NCBI GenBank assembly: GCA_023957015.1
Contig: JAMLHR010000024.1
Span: forward strand, 1 to 37,181
Origin: Thermomicrobiales bacterium
GTDB lineage: Bacteria > Chloroflexota > Chloroflexia > Thermomicrobiales > UBA6265
Length of the DNA stretch: 37,181 nucleotides
Direction of reading: 5' to 3'
Of the stretch, positions 1 through 7,995 are shown in pieces. Both the position numbers and the translations under genes were made by a program. Within the stretch, counting starts at the first letter, position 1. Every line of letters begins with the position of its first letter. Below the pieces are notes generated by a model that ran no database searches, was not told the DNA's origin, and worked only from the letters and a program-made list of their open reading frames with translations.

Positions 1-245
1 GTTACGAGGCTGTGCGTGCGCGGTTTCATCACACCGTAGCGACTCGGATCGGGACGAAAGCTGATCGCGCCATCCTCGGCGTAATAGACGCGCCGCTTCG
101 GATTACGTGGCAGCAAGAACTTGCCATTGTGATACTGCATCGCCAGGTTCACATTCGTGAATCCGGCCGATGCGATCTCGTGCAGGGACTTGTCATAGCC
201 GTGATCCGCCAGCTCCCAGGGATAGGTGAAGATTCCGTGTTCCAT
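1..245 (-). CDS. Unrecognised protein, N-terminal part only
   Basis: An open frame of about 81 codons starts at an ATG (243-245) preceded by a GGAGGAGCG ribosome binding site and runs off the left edge of the window. The visible part begins MEHGIFTYPWELADHGYDK and continues with a GFTNVNLAMQYHNGKF segment. This looks like the first strand and helix of an enzymatic alpha/beta or TIM-barrel domain, but the family cannot be named from so short a piece. It lies 17 bases downstream of the MFS transporter stop on the same strand, so the two are probably co-transcribed. The reading frame and start are well supported; the function is open. Confidence 0.7.
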   Translation of the reverse strand, partial: MEHGIFTYPWELADHGYDKSLHEIASAGFTNVNLAMQYHNGKFLLPRNPKRRVYYAEDGAISFRPDPSRYGVMKPRTHSLV

Positions 246-262
246 CGTTCGCTCCTCCGCAG

Positions 263-1468
263 CTATTGTGCCGGTTCCGGCAGTGGACGTACCAGCACCG
301 CTCCAGCAATGATGATCGCACCCAGAATCACGAACATCATCGAGAGATTGATACCCGCCAGCCATCCGAGGATGACACCACCAACACTGATATAAATCGT
401 GACCACGCCACTGATCAGACTCAGCGTGGTGGCACGGGCGCCCTCCTCGATATGCTCGTTATAGAGTCCAGAGAAGAGCGGTTGCGCCACCTGCACCATG
501 CCCCATTGAGCCACGAAGAGGATTACGGCAACAGTCGGATGCGTAAACGCCGCCATCGCCAGATAGAGCACACCCGGGACTCCGGTCGCGACCAGGAGTG
601 CACCGCGGTCGCCTAACCAGGTGGAGAGTCTCCAGGCATGAAGTTGGGTAAAGAACGCCACACCAGAACCGAGTGCGAGTCCCATACCCAGCCAAACCGG
701 AGCGACCGAGCTGGTGAGGAAATACTCCTGATAGAAGATGAGTAAATGTGGCACGAACGCATTGGTAGCGATACTGAGCACGATCAGGCGCTGGAGCGGG
801 GGACTATTGCGGAGGTTGCCCCAGCCAAATTTGAGCAGATCCAGGCTGCGCATGCGCTCGGCTACGATCTCGCGTACTGGTTCTCGCAGGAGTAGTGCCA
901 GCACGGCAGCGAACCCGACGAAGACCACATCCAGTTTGAGGGTGAAGCGCATGTTCTCGTAGGTGAGCTCTCGCGTGAGCCAGCCGCCAATGCTATATGC
1001 CACCAGCGATGCCGCCTGGATCGCGGCGCCGAGCATGCCTTTGGCGCGCTGCATACCGACGGTGCGATCCGCCTTGGGGAGCGATTCATACAGCAGCGCG
1101 TCGACCGAGCCGCTGGCGAAGGCGAAGCCGGTACCGGCCACGAACTGCCCGAACATGAACTCGGAGTAGTTGTTCGCCAGCAGTGTTACGATCTCGCCCA
1201 TCGCGGCCATGAACAAGCTGATTTGGTAACTGCGGCGGTGGCCGAGGCGATCGGCGAGGACGCCGGTAGGCACCTCCATCACCAGCATGCTCACCATCAG
1301 CATCGTCTGCATACCGGCGATTTGGGCCAGACTGAGACCTTTCCCCTGCAGGTAGGGTGTCATCACCGGCACGAAGAAATAGAGCTGCCCGAAGAACGAG
1401 ATCAGGGCAATCAGTTTGGGCGTGGAAAGCGAACCAGCCCGGGACAACCAGGAGTACGGGTGAAACAT
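263..1468 (-). CDS. MFS-family transporter
   Basis: A roughly 401-residue, very hydrophobic protein with about ten to twelve membrane segments. Early in the protein a cytoplasmic loop reads MEVPTGVLADRLGHRRSYQ, which matches the MFS loop 2-3 signature (GxLaDRxGrR). This marks a major facilitator of the multidrug or small-solute efflux type; the substrate cannot be told. A longer frame opens upstream to 1762, but its extra residues are low-complexity and run through an intergenic hairpin repeat. The ATG at 1468 (MFHPYSWLSR) follows TGAGGTTT and is a better start. The gene appears to lead a unit with the truncated gene at the left edge. Confidence 0.85.
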   Translation of the reverse strand: MFHPYSWLSRAGSLSTPKLIALISFFGQLYFFVPVMTPYLQGKGLSLAQIAGMQTMLMVSMLVMEVPTGVLADRLGHRRSYQISLFMAAMGEIVTLLANNYSEFMFGQFVAGTGFAFASGSVDALLYESLPKADRTVGMQRAKGMLGAAIQAASLVAYSIGGWLTRELTYENMRFTLKLDVVFVGFAAVLALLLREPVREIVAERMRSLDLLKFGWGNLRNSPPLQRLIVLSIATNAFVPHLLIFYQEYFLTSSVAPVWLGMGLALGSGVAFFTQLHAWRLSTWLGDRGALLVATGVPGVLYLAMAAFTHPTVAVILFVAQWGMVQVAQPLFSGLYNEHIEEGARATTLSLISGVVTIYISVGGVILGWLAGINLSMMFVILGAIIIAGAVLVRPLPEPAQ

Positions 1469-1656
1469 GGAAACCTCAACAGAGCGCCGGATAACTCCGG
1501 CTACGACACCAAGGTGAGGATGGCGATGACGCGTTTGTAGACTCGGGCCGATTGGGCAACGCCCATGAGTGGCCTGGGTTAACGCTGGGTTACCCCAAAA
1601 TATCGCCGGCGGCGGTGTCGGTATCTCCCATGGAGGTCCTCGTTGATAGGAATCGG

Positions 1657-1747
1657 CGTCGTCATGCTGAGGCCCGAAGGGCCGAAGTATCTCGGCGAAG
1701 CGATGCTCTGTCCCGAGATGCTTCGCCTTTGGCTCAGCATGACGACG
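1657..1747. repeat. Composite hairpin repeat (REP/MITE-like)
   Basis: Two perfect 15-base arms, CGTCGTCATGCTGAG (1657-1671) and CTCAGCATGACGACG (1733-1747), enclose further nested inverted repeats. GGCCCGAAGGGCC (1671-1683) is a small hairpin, and CGAAGTATCTCGG pairs nearly perfectly with CCGAGATGCTTCG. The 91-base element has no coding content and no terminator T-run. It sits in the divergent spacer between the MFS gene and the first HAD gene. The layout resembles dispersed palindromic repeats found in many copies in GC-rich bacterial genomes; copy number cannot be checked inside this window. Confidence 0.7.
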
Positions 1748-1768
1748 ATTGTACACGACCACCTTCCG

Positions 1769-1797
1769 TCAACAAACCCGCCAATCTGGCCTAGAAT
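1769..1797 (+). promoter_or_regulatory. Possible sigma-70-like promoter for the HAD genes
   Basis: TCAACA (1769-1774) and TAGAAT (1792-1797) are separated by 17 bases and stand 56 bases before the GTG start of the first HAD gene. The -10 box differs from TATAAT at one position; the -35 box is weaker. This is inferred from spacing and sequence only. Confidence 0.35.
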
Positions 1798-1853
1798 AGA
1801 GATTCGGTCGCATTGTCGTGCGATCATCGCCCCGAAATGACAAAGGAGTCACT

Positions 1854-2540
1854 GTGCCGGAGTTAAGAGCGATCCTGTGGGATCACGATGGCACCCTGGT
1901 GGAAACCGAACCCTACTGGATCGAAGCCGAGAAAGATCTGGCGCAGATCTACGGTGCTGCCTGGAGCGAGGCCGATGCCATCGCCTGCGTGGGTTCGCCG
2001 ATGCGTGAGACCGGTGAACGCCTGCGGGTTGCCGGTGTGCACGATATGACCGCCGATGAGATCGTCGATTGGCTCGTCGATCGCGTGGCCGTGATGATGA
2101 CGGAGCGTGGAATCCTCTGGATGCCCGGTGTGCAGGACCTCTTCCTGCAGTGCAAGGCGGAGGGTATTCGTTGTGCCGTCGTCAGCAATGCCTGGCGCAA
2201 GGTCGTCGATATCACCGTCGCTGGTTTACCGGAGGGTGTGGTGCAGTACGTGCTAGCCGGCGATGAGATGATCGTAGCCAAGCCGCATCCCTGGCCGTAC
2301 GCCCACGCCGCCGAGGTATTGGGTGTCCCGCGAGAGAACTGTGTTGCCATCGAGGATGCGTTGCCAGGTACGCTCAGTGCCGAGGCCGCCGGGATTCCGG
2401 TCGTGGTGGTGAAGGGTATGCATCAGGTGCCAGCAGGTCCGCATCGATCCCGCGTTGTTGATCTCGCCGATGTCACCCTCGATACATTGCGCGACGTGGT
2501 CAATGGCAAGCAGCTGGAACTGGCTGAGGTGGCCGAATGA
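1854..2540 (+). CDS. HAD-superfamily phosphatase (PGMB/Gph-like), paralog 1
   Basis: A protein of about 228 residues with all four HAD motifs: DHDGT near residue 10 (nucleophile Asp10, acid/base Asp12), the Ser of VSNAW, Lys in AKPHPWPY, and AIEDALPG. The helical cap between motifs I and II fits the beta-phosphoglucomutase / phosphoglycolate phosphatase subfamily, whose members dephosphorylate or isomerise small phosphometabolites in the cytoplasm. The substrate is not predictable. The GTG at 1854 is preferred because AAAGGAG lies just upstream; a longer frame from 1818 lacks such a site. The stop overlaps the start of a second HAD gene by four bases (ATGA), which suggests translational coupling. 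Confidence 0.9.
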   Translation: MPELRAILWDHDGTLVETEPYWIEAEKDLAQIYGAAWSEADAIACVGSPMRETGERLRVAGVHDMTADEIVDWLVDRVAVMMTERGILWMPGVQDLFLQCKAEGIRCAVVSNAWRKVVDITVAGLPEGVVQYVLAGDEMIVAKPHPWPYAHAAEVLGVPRENCVAIEDALPGTLSAEAAGIPVVVVKGMHQVPAGPHRSRVVDLADVTLDTLRDVVNGKQLELAEVAE

Positions 2541-3178
2541 GCCGCCTGCAGGCCGTACTCTGCGATATGGATGGCACGCTCGTCGATACCGAACCTTACT
2601 GGGAGACCGCCAAGCTCGATCTCACCGGCCGATACGATGTGCCATTTACCCACGCCGATGTATCGGCATTGGTTGGCCGTTCCATGAAAGTCACGGTCGA
2701 TGCCCTCCGCGATGCCGGGGTGCCATTGAGCGATGAGGAGATCCTGGATGGGCTGGTCGAGGCAGTTGCGGCTCGTGTGCGTGCCCACATTCCCTGGTTG
2801 CCTGGCGCGCAGGAGTTCCTGCAGCAGATGGTGGATGAGGATGTTCCCTGCGCCCTGGTGACCCAGGCATGGGCTCCCGTTGCCGAAGTGGTTGTAGCCG
2901 CCAGCAATGGTGCGCTGCAGACATTTGTCTCTGGCGGCGATGTCACCCACCCGAAACCGCATCCGGAGCCGTATCTCACGGCCGCCGCGAGGTTGGGAGT
3001 TGACCCGACGCGTTGCGTCGCCATCGAGGATTCGCCGTCTGGTGTCGAGAGCGCTGAGGCGGCGGGTGCCGTGGTGATTGTGCTCCCAGGTATTCATCCG
3101 GTTCCGGACGGACCGCGACGTATACGGCGCGATTCGCTTGTCGGTATCGACCGCGGGTATCTGGAGAGTCTTTTGTAG
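2537..3178 (+). CDS. HAD-superfamily phosphatase, paralog 2
   Basis: A 213-residue HAD hydrolase with motif I DMDGT (Asp10, Asp12), motif II Thr in VTQAW, motif III Lys in PKPHPEPY and motif IV AIEDSPSG. The framework of the preceding protein recurs throughout (LVDTEPYWETAK against LVETEPYWIEAE; the closing PGIHPVPDGPRR against KGMHQVPAGPHR), so the pair looks like a tandem duplication. Start ATG at 2537 overlaps the upstream TGA. The second copy differs in the cap helices, so the substrate may differ. It is probably a small-metabolite phosphatase of the beta-phosphoglucomutase-like type. Confidence 0.9.
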   Translation: MSRLQAVLCDMDGTLVDTEPYWETAKLDLTGRYDVPFTHADVSALVGRSMKVTVDALRDAGVPLSDEEILDGLVEAVAARVRAHIPWLPGAQEFLQQMVDEDVPCALVTQAWAPVAEVVVAASNGALQTFVSGGDVTHPKPHPEPYLTAAARLGVDPTRCVAIEDSPSGVESAEAAGAVVIVLPGIHPVPDGPRRIRRDSLVGIDRGYLESLL

Positions 3179-3286
3179 TATCGGATGCGAACGCTACCTG
3201 ATTGGCAACACCACATCCCGCATTGCTGTTTCTTCCTCTACAATCATTCCCAGCATTTCGAGCATAGGCAGCACGAGGAATCATCA

Positions 3287-4036
3287 ATGGCCGAACCACG
3301 TTACCCCGATCCATCTATCACCGTTCCCGAGCGTGTGCTCATGATCCAGGCACATCCGGACGACTGTGAGTTCTCCTCCGGTGGCACCATCGCCAAGTGG
3401 ACCGCGGCCGGTGCCGAGGTGATCTATTGCTCGATTACCAGTGGCGACAAGGGGACTAAGGATCCTGATATCACCGGTGAGGAACTGATCGTGCTCCGGG
3501 AACAGGAGCAGCTGGAGGCCGCCAAGGTGTTGGGCGTGAAGGAGGTTATCTTTCTGCGCTATCTCGATGCAACTCTGGTCCCTGATCTGAAGTTGCGACT
3601 CGATCTCACTCGCGTCATTCGCCAGGTTCGTCCGACGGCGCTGATGTGCTTCGATCCCACCACCCGCTTCCATGGCGATGGCTATATCAATCATCCGGAC
3701 CATGTTGCCGCCGGTGATGCATCGCTGGCAGCGGTCTTCCCGAGCTGTCGCGATCGTCGCACCTTCCCGGAACTGTTGGAGGAGGGGCTCGAGCCCGTTG
3801 AAGTGCCGCACATCTATATGTTCGGCACGGCGAACGCCGATTGCTGGATCGATACATCCGACTACATCGAGACCAAGATCGAGGCATTGCGCAAGCACGC
3901 TTCCCAGATCGGTGGTGCCGATGCCGATCTCTCATTCGTCTACGAGTGGAACCGCGATAACACCACCCGCCACCCGAACAAACCCGATGGATTCGGCGAG
4001 TATTCCGAAGCCTACAAGTACATGCATCTGGGGTAG
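3287..4036 (+). CDS. PIG-L/LmbE-family deacetylase
   Basis: A 249-residue protein with the PIG-L zinc site: AHPDD at residues 22-26 (His23, Asp25 or Asp26) and HPDH at 136-139. The family removes acetyl groups from N-acetylglucosaminyl substrates such as GlcNAc-inositol, GlcNAc-malate and GlcNAc-PI; MshB and BshB of thiol biosynthesis belong here, but no mycothiol or bacillithiol partner gene is nearby. The start ATG at 3287 follows GAGGAA; a longer frame opens upstream at 3185 without a good site. It lies about 108 bases after the second HAD gene and may be in the same unit or have its own promoter. Confidence 0.88.
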   Translation: MAEPRYPDPSITVPERVLMIQAHPDDCEFSSGGTIAKWTAAGAEVIYCSITSGDKGTKDPDITGEELIVLREQEQLEAAKVLGVKEVIFLRYLDATLVPDLKLRLDLTRVIRQVRPTALMCFDPTTRFHGDGYINHPDHVAAGDASLAAVFPSCRDRRTFPELLEEGLEPVEVPHIYMFGTANADCWIDTSDYIETKIEALRKHASQIGGADADLSFVYEWNRDNTTRHPNKPDGFGEYSEAYKYMHLG

Positions 4037-4367
4037 GAAGTATTATGTAGATCCGGATCGATCGGTCGCGATACAAAAGAGAGTAGGTCGCGACCGTGAC
4101 CCTGCGATCTCGATCGAATCTGCAGGGGTCCGGGTTCAGGAGATGTCCAGAAGAACACTATCCTCCAGGAGTAGGTTCCCTGCCGCCTGCGGCGAACCCG
4201 CGGATCAACCGCGGGCGTACGAGATGTTGGTGCCCCTCGTGGGCGACCACAAGGATCGCGACTATCGCTAACTCTTCCTCCTTGTCGTAACTCTATGGGT
4301 GATTCCTGGCGCAACATACTAAAATCGATTCAGCTTATGCACCCGTTCTAGCAGGAGACACTCCACC
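4037..4367. other. Intergenic region with short inverted repeats
   Basis: A 331-base spacer with no supported gene. It contains CCCGCGG-atcaa-CCGCGGG (4197-4203 and 4209-4215) preceded by CCGCctGCGG, and a GTGGGCGACCACAAGGATCGCGAC-type segment near 4240-4262 that resembles the eroded non-coding palindromes common in GC-rich genomes. The short open frames are low-complexity. The promoter for the small gene at 4368 should lie near 4290-4350 but no confident boxes were identified. Confidence 0.5.
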
Positions 4368-4742
4368 ATGATGCAGCGCACCATCGGCACCTACATCGCC
4401 AACAAGGTTAAAGACGAGATATTCAAGCCCGTCGACGTCGTGGAAAGCGAGGGAGAGGTCCAGTTCGTTGAGCAGGTGGACGATTCACTTCACGGCGAGC
4501 TGATTCGCGATGCTCGTGGTGCCGTGCTCGGCCGCGCGTATCGCGTGCCAGCCACCGTCTACGTTGTTGCCGCGAACGCCGAGGAAGCGCAGGCCGCCCT
4601 CGGGAAGACGCTCAGCGATCCCGATCACGACATCATCGTTCATTGGGCCGATGACGAGATTAGCGCGCTGGTCTTCGTTGATAGCGATGCCCAGGCCGCC
4701 GCCGAAAAGGGACCGCAGGTCTTCCGCGCCACCGATATCTAG
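4368..4742 (+). CDS. Small unknown acidic protein
   Basis: A 124-residue soluble protein beginning MMQRTIGTYIANKVKDEIF. No family is recognised. It has a central VPATVYVVAANAEEAQAAL segment and an acidic C-terminal half, with no signal peptide or membrane segment. AGGAGA sits about ten bases before the first of two adjacent ATG codons (4368 and 4371). The frame is followed at once by a strong hairpin terminator, which supports a real, separately transcribed gene. Confidence 0.75.
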   Translation: MMQRTIGTYIANKVKDEIFKPVDVVESEGEVQFVEQVDDSLHGELIRDARGAVLGRAYRVPATVYVVAANAEEAQAALGKTLSDPDHDIIVHWADDEISALVFVDSDAQAAAEKGPQVFRATDI

Positions 4743-4756
4743 TTCTCCGAAAAAAC

Positions 4757-4790
4757 GAGGACGGCACCCCGGCAAAGGGGTGCCGTCCTC
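4757..4790. terminator. Bidirectional intrinsic terminator
   Basis: A perfect 14-base-pair stem, GAGGACGGCACCCC (4757-4770) and GGGGTGCCGTCCTC (4777-4790), closes a six-base loop. An A-run at 4750-4755 gives a U-tract for the minus strand, and TTCGTTTC follows on the plus strand. It sits between the converging small gene (stop at 4742) and msrB (stop at 4799) and should terminate both. Confidence 0.9.
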
Positions 4791-4798
4791 ATTCGTTT

Positions 4799-5209
4799 CT
4801 ATGAGCGATCCAGATCGATTGCCATCGAGTTCATACAGAATCGCGCTCCATCGAACTCTTTCGGACCGTCGTTGAAGACGTGTCCCAGATGGCTATTGCA
4901 GCGGGCGCAACGCACCTCGGTGCGCACCATACCGTGGCTACGATCCTCAATGTATGTCACCGCACCCGGCAATGCCTCGCCGAAACTCGGCCAACCGCAG
5001 CCGTGATCAAACTTTGTCTCGCTGGCGAAGAGCGGATTTCCACAGGCGGCGCAGCGATACGTGCCATCGTCCCAGACACCGTTGTAGTGACCGGTGAACG
5101 GGCGTTCTGTGCCCGCCTGACGCAGCACCCGGTACTGATCCGGGCCCAGGATCTCTCGCCATTCCTCTTCGGTCTGCGGTAGATCGCGCAGTTTCGCATC
5201 GCTAGACAT
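4799..5209 (-). CDS. msrB: Peptide-methionine (R)-S-oxide reductase MsrB
   Basis: A 136-residue SelR/MsrB protein. It reduces the R epimer of methionine sulfoxide in proteins or free substrate and is regenerated through thioredoxin. Two CxxC pairs (CAAC at 53-56 and CARC at 101-104) form the structural zinc site, and RFCMNS places the catalytic cysteine at 125. CGWPSF and [10 protein letters not shown] are family signatures. The length is normal. It overlaps the upstream msrA stop by eight bases, so the two are translationally coupled and together repair both sulfoxide epimers. Confidence 0.97.
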   Translation of the reverse strand: MSSDAKLRDLPQTEEEWREILGPDQYRVLRQAGTERPFTGHYNGVWDDGTYRCAACGNPLFASETKFDHGCGWPSFGEALPGAVTYIEDRSHGMVRTEVRCARCNSHLGHVFNDGPKEFDGARFCMNSMAIDLDRS

Positions 5210-5915
5210 GGGGCACCGCCAATCCTGGAATCTCTAGTTCTTCCGTCAGGTCGAGGATATCCTGCCGACCTGTGCCGCAGGTCACACCGGTCCCCTTGAG
5301 ACCGCAGTAGCCATCCGGAACCTTGTGGAGGTACTGCTGATGGTAATCCTCGGCGTAGTAGAACGTCGGAGCTGGGAGGACTTCGGTGGTGACCTCGCCA
5401 TAACCAGCGCGGTTCAGCAACCGACCAAACGACGCGGTCATCTCCTCAGCGATCTCCTTCTGCTCATCGGTGTGGTAATAGATCGCGCTGCGATACTGCG
5501 TACCAACATCGCCACCCTGGCGCATACCCTGGGTCGGATCGTGATTCTCGTAAAACGCCTTAATCAGCTGTCCGTAGGTCACCTTGCGTGGATCGTAGAT
5601 AACTTCTACGACCTCCGCGTGACCGGTCTTGCCGGTGCAGACTTCCTGATAGGTGGGATAGGTGGTGAAGCCGCCAGCATAGCCGACGAATGTGCTCCAG
5701 ACACCTTCCATCTTCCAGAAGAGTCGCTCGGCACCCCAGAAGCATCCGAGCGCGAATGTGGCCACCTGCATCCCTGCCGGGAATGGTGGTTGAATCCGAT
5801 TACCATTAACCGCATGCGTCGTGGGAACGACGAAGGCATAAGTCTCGCGACCCGGCAACGCCGTCTCGGCAGTCGGCATATCGAGTTGTTTGCCGAACAA
5901 TCTGTCCAGAACCAT
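5202..5915 (-). CDS. msrA: Peptide-methionine (S)-S-oxide reductase MsrA
   Basis: About 237 residues from the chosen start. The catalytic motif GCFWGAE puts the nucleophile at Cys58, and [23 protein letters not shown] and [13 protein letters not shown] follow as in MsrA; the C-terminal cysteines are candidate resolving residues. MsrA reduces the S epimer of methionine sulfoxide using thioredoxin. A longer frame runs to 5984, but the residues upstream of [14 protein letters not shown] look non-native, and CGGAG lies before the ATG at 5915. The [13 protein letters not shown] leader is typical of the long-form enzymes. It is first gene of an msrA-msrB pair. Confidence 0.96.
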   Translation of the reverse strand: MVLDRLFGKQLDMPTAETALPGRETYAFVVPTTHAVNGNRIQPPFPAGMQVATFALGCFWGAERLFWKMEGVWSTFVGYAGGFTTYPTYQEVCTGKTGHAEVVEVIYDPRKVTYGQLIKAFYENHDPTQGMRQGGDVGTQYRSAIYYHTDEQKEIAEEMTASFGRLLNRAGYGEVTTEVLPAPTFYYAEDYHQQYLHKVPDGYCGLKGTGVTCGTGRQDILDLTEELEIPGLAVPHV

Positions 5916-6167
5916 TACGTGAACTCCGTGGTGAACACTATGGAACAGCGTGTGCTCCAGTAACATCTTACTGGAAGTACGCAACTATCGGGCCATGAAT
6001 TGACCCCTGGAGAAGAAGTCTCAGGCTACCGTCGGCTCCGAATGTCTGGATACACTAACTCTAAACTTAGCGGTGAGTTCGGCTGTTCGCATCTCTGAGG
6101 CGATGACCGTGACTATCGGGAGCCGGTTCTAACTCACGACCGAACGCCCGGAGCATCTTGTCTGGAA

Positions 6168-7670
6168 TCACAGGAGGTCGTTATCATCCAGAAGCCCCTT
6201 TGCTTCCGCGATCTGCACCGCGTCCTGGCGTGAGGCGATACCCCAGCGGGTGTATATGTTTGCGAGATGGTTCTTGACCGTATTTCGTGCGATAAAAAGG
6301 GAGTCGGCGATTTCCAGGTTGGTGAATCCTGCGCGAACCAGCACCAACACTTCTCTTTCCCGGTCGCTGAGTGTCCACTGGTCCTTACTGGAGTTCATGT
6401 GCTGATCTGAAGTGATAGATACTCCCTGCGTCAGGAAACGACGGGTGTCGACGCCCTGAACGACAAACGACAATGCATAGTCGCTGTAGTCTTCAGCGTC
6501 TCTGACTGCCCGGATCGCAGCACGTTCGTCTCCCAAGGCGGCATACACATACGCTCGTCTGGCATGGATTTGGACCAGCATTCCAGAGAGACCACGCGCT
6601 TCACCCTGTTCACGCAGCATCTCGAGAATCTCAAGTGCTTCGTGACCTCGACCCTTCGCGATGAGCAGATCTACTTCAATGATCTTGGGAATCGGTTGTC
6701 CGAACGTGCGCGGCCAGATCTCCATATGCCGGGCATACAGTTCAATCCAGCGCTCCGCCAGATCGTACTGCTTCTGCTCCAGCCATATCTCAGCCATCAT
6801 GAGATGCAGGGTCCGAAGCTCTGCCAGGCTGCCAAGGTGATGATGATTTCTGATTGCTTCGGAGAGCACATCCAACGCCGTTTGGCGATCACCCTTTTGT
6901 CGCAGTAATTGGGCTGACATGAGCGGTATTTCCACGCTCCAGTATGAATCAAGCCGGATCAGGTTTTGCTTCCCGGCCTCCATGCGATCAAGCCATTGTT
7001 CTGCCTTTTGAATGTCCTGCCGCTCGAGCGCAATCCTCGCTAATCGGAGGAGAAAGATACCGTTGAGAGCTGATGAACTCACGTTGAGTTGCGCCTGGAG
7101 AAGCTGCTCCGAACCCTGCATTTGCCCCGTCTTGAGGAGCCAGTCAGCATGGTTAGGAACCACAAACACGAACCACCAGCGTTGGTCCCAGGGGAGTTTC
7201 TGGCGAAGGTAGGTTAGCTCCTGAAACGCTTCTTTCGATTCCTGAATGGCACCGAGATGTTTCGCGAGCACTTCACGTGTAGCCCATGCCCGAAAACGTT
7301 CCTGGTATGCGGTTTCCGGGAGAATTGAGGTCGCCTCTCGGGCGTAATTGAATGCCGCATGACTGTCTCCCATGAAAATGCTTTCCAAGGCCCTGAGTAT
7401 GCACAGCCTCCCATGGTTGAGATTATCTGGTTGATCCGAAAGACAGGCGTTCAGGAGGTTAAGAGCTTCCTGCCCTGCTGTGAGGCGAGACTCACTGAGT
7501 AACGCCAACCCATACCAATAGAGCAGGGCTGGTTTCTGTATCAGGATTTCCGATGATATGGGCTCGAGAAGATCAATGATCTCGCTGTGCAGGTCTCGCA
7601 AACCCAGAGGGGCACACTTGAGTTCGAGATTATCTGCGGTAGATGTATTCAAGTTCATACATATGTACAT
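6168..7670 (-). CDS. TPR-LuxR transcription regulator, MalT-like but lacking the ATPase
   Basis: A 500-residue protein. Residues 1 to about 410 are helical TPR-like repeats (GEARGLSGMLVQIHARRAYV, ALGDERAAIRAVRDAEDYS). Residues about 428-495 are a LuxR-type helix-turn-helix (LSDREREVLVLVRAGFTNLE, FIARNTVKNHLANIYTRWGI). This is the C-terminal half of MalT/LAL regulators, whose usual N-terminal nucleotide-binding domain of about 400 residues is absent. An in-frame TAA stands just above the first ATG (7668-7670), and neither it nor the ATG at 7658 has a good ribosome site. It may be a decayed fragment or a short regulator. Codon use looks less GC-biased than neighbours. Target genes are unknown. 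Confidence 0.8.
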   Translation of the reverse strand: MYICMNLNTSTADNLELKCAPLGLRDLHSEIIDLLEPISSEILIQKPALLYWYGLALLSESRLTAGQEALNLLNACLSDQPDNLNHGRLCILRALESIFMGDSHAAFNYAREATSILPETAYQERFRAWATREVLAKHLGAIQESKEAFQELTYLRQKLPWDQRWWFVFVVPNHADWLLKTGQMQGSEQLLQAQLNVSSSALNGIFLLRLARIALERQDIQKAEQWLDRMEAGKQNLIRLDSYWSVEIPLMSAQLLRQKGDRQTALDVLSEAIRNHHHLGSLAELRTLHLMMAEIWLEQKQYDLAERWIELYARHMEIWPRTFGQPIPKIIEVDLLIAKGRGHEALEILEMLREQGEARGLSGMLVQIHARRAYVYAALGDERAAIRAVRDAEDYSDYALSFVVQGVDTRRFLTQGVSITSDQHMNSSKDQWTLSDREREVLVLVRAGFTNLEIADSLFIARNTVKNHLANIYTRWGIASRQDAVQIAEAKGLLDDNDLL

Positions 7671-7953
7671 AGCTATCCGGCGTTGACGTTAAGTGGGCGC
7701 ATATCCTGTTCCAGTGCAGTTGCCTCCATGATCTCGACCAGCACGGTTCATGGTTGTGTTGCGCCATCATCGTACAAGAAAAGAACGGCATTCTTCGTTC
7801 TCCCCGTGGCCAACAAATACACGAACTCGCGTTTTCGGGCGCAAACCTGCATATGGAGCCGAACCTGATCACGTTATCACACTACAATCGTCGATCGAGT
7901 AGCCTGCTGACCCTCTCCTAAACCACCGAAAGCATGCCTCCCCGTGTCTCATG

Positions 7954-7968
7954 ATAGTCCAGGACTAT
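7954..7968. promoter_or_regulatory. Interrupted palindrome ATAGTCC-a-GGACTAT
   Basis: Two 7-base arms, ATAGTCC (7954-7960) and GGACTAT (7962-7968), are perfect inverted repeats around a single central base. They lie three bases from the larger AT palindrome. The symmetry would suit a dimeric DNA-binding protein, but no binding protein can be assigned. Confidence 0.4.
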
Positions 7969-7971
7969 GAG

Positions 7972-7995
7972 TATTTTATGAATATTCATAAAATA
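7972..7995. promoter_or_regulatory. Perfect 24-bp AT-rich palindrome
   Basis: The sequence TATTTTATGAAT (7972-7983) is followed directly by its exact reverse complement (7984-7995). There is no loop, so it is more likely a protein-binding or structural site than an RNA hairpin. It lies in the spacer between the divergent LuxR-type regulator and the PPOX gene, about 300 bases from the former and 380 from the latter. No known operator is recognised. Confidence 0.5.

Larger units (their letters stand above)
1469..1853. other. Divergent intergenic region, MFS / HAD genes
   Basis: A 385-base spacer without a convincing gene. It holds the hairpin repeat at 1657-1747 and a possible promoter for the plus-strand HAD genes. 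The small open frames crossing it have low-complexity translations and overlap the repeat on both strands. The putative MFS leader would lie between 1469 and about 1650, but no clear promoter was seen there. Confidence 0.55.

Noticed and set aside
1469..1762. N-terminal extension of the MFS transporter to 1762
   Set aside because: The added residues come from the hairpin repeat and spacer, while the ATG at 1468 has a better ribosome site.
5325..5963. A 212-residue plus-strand frame over msrA
   Set aside because: It is antisense to an intact MsrA gene with catalytic motifs.
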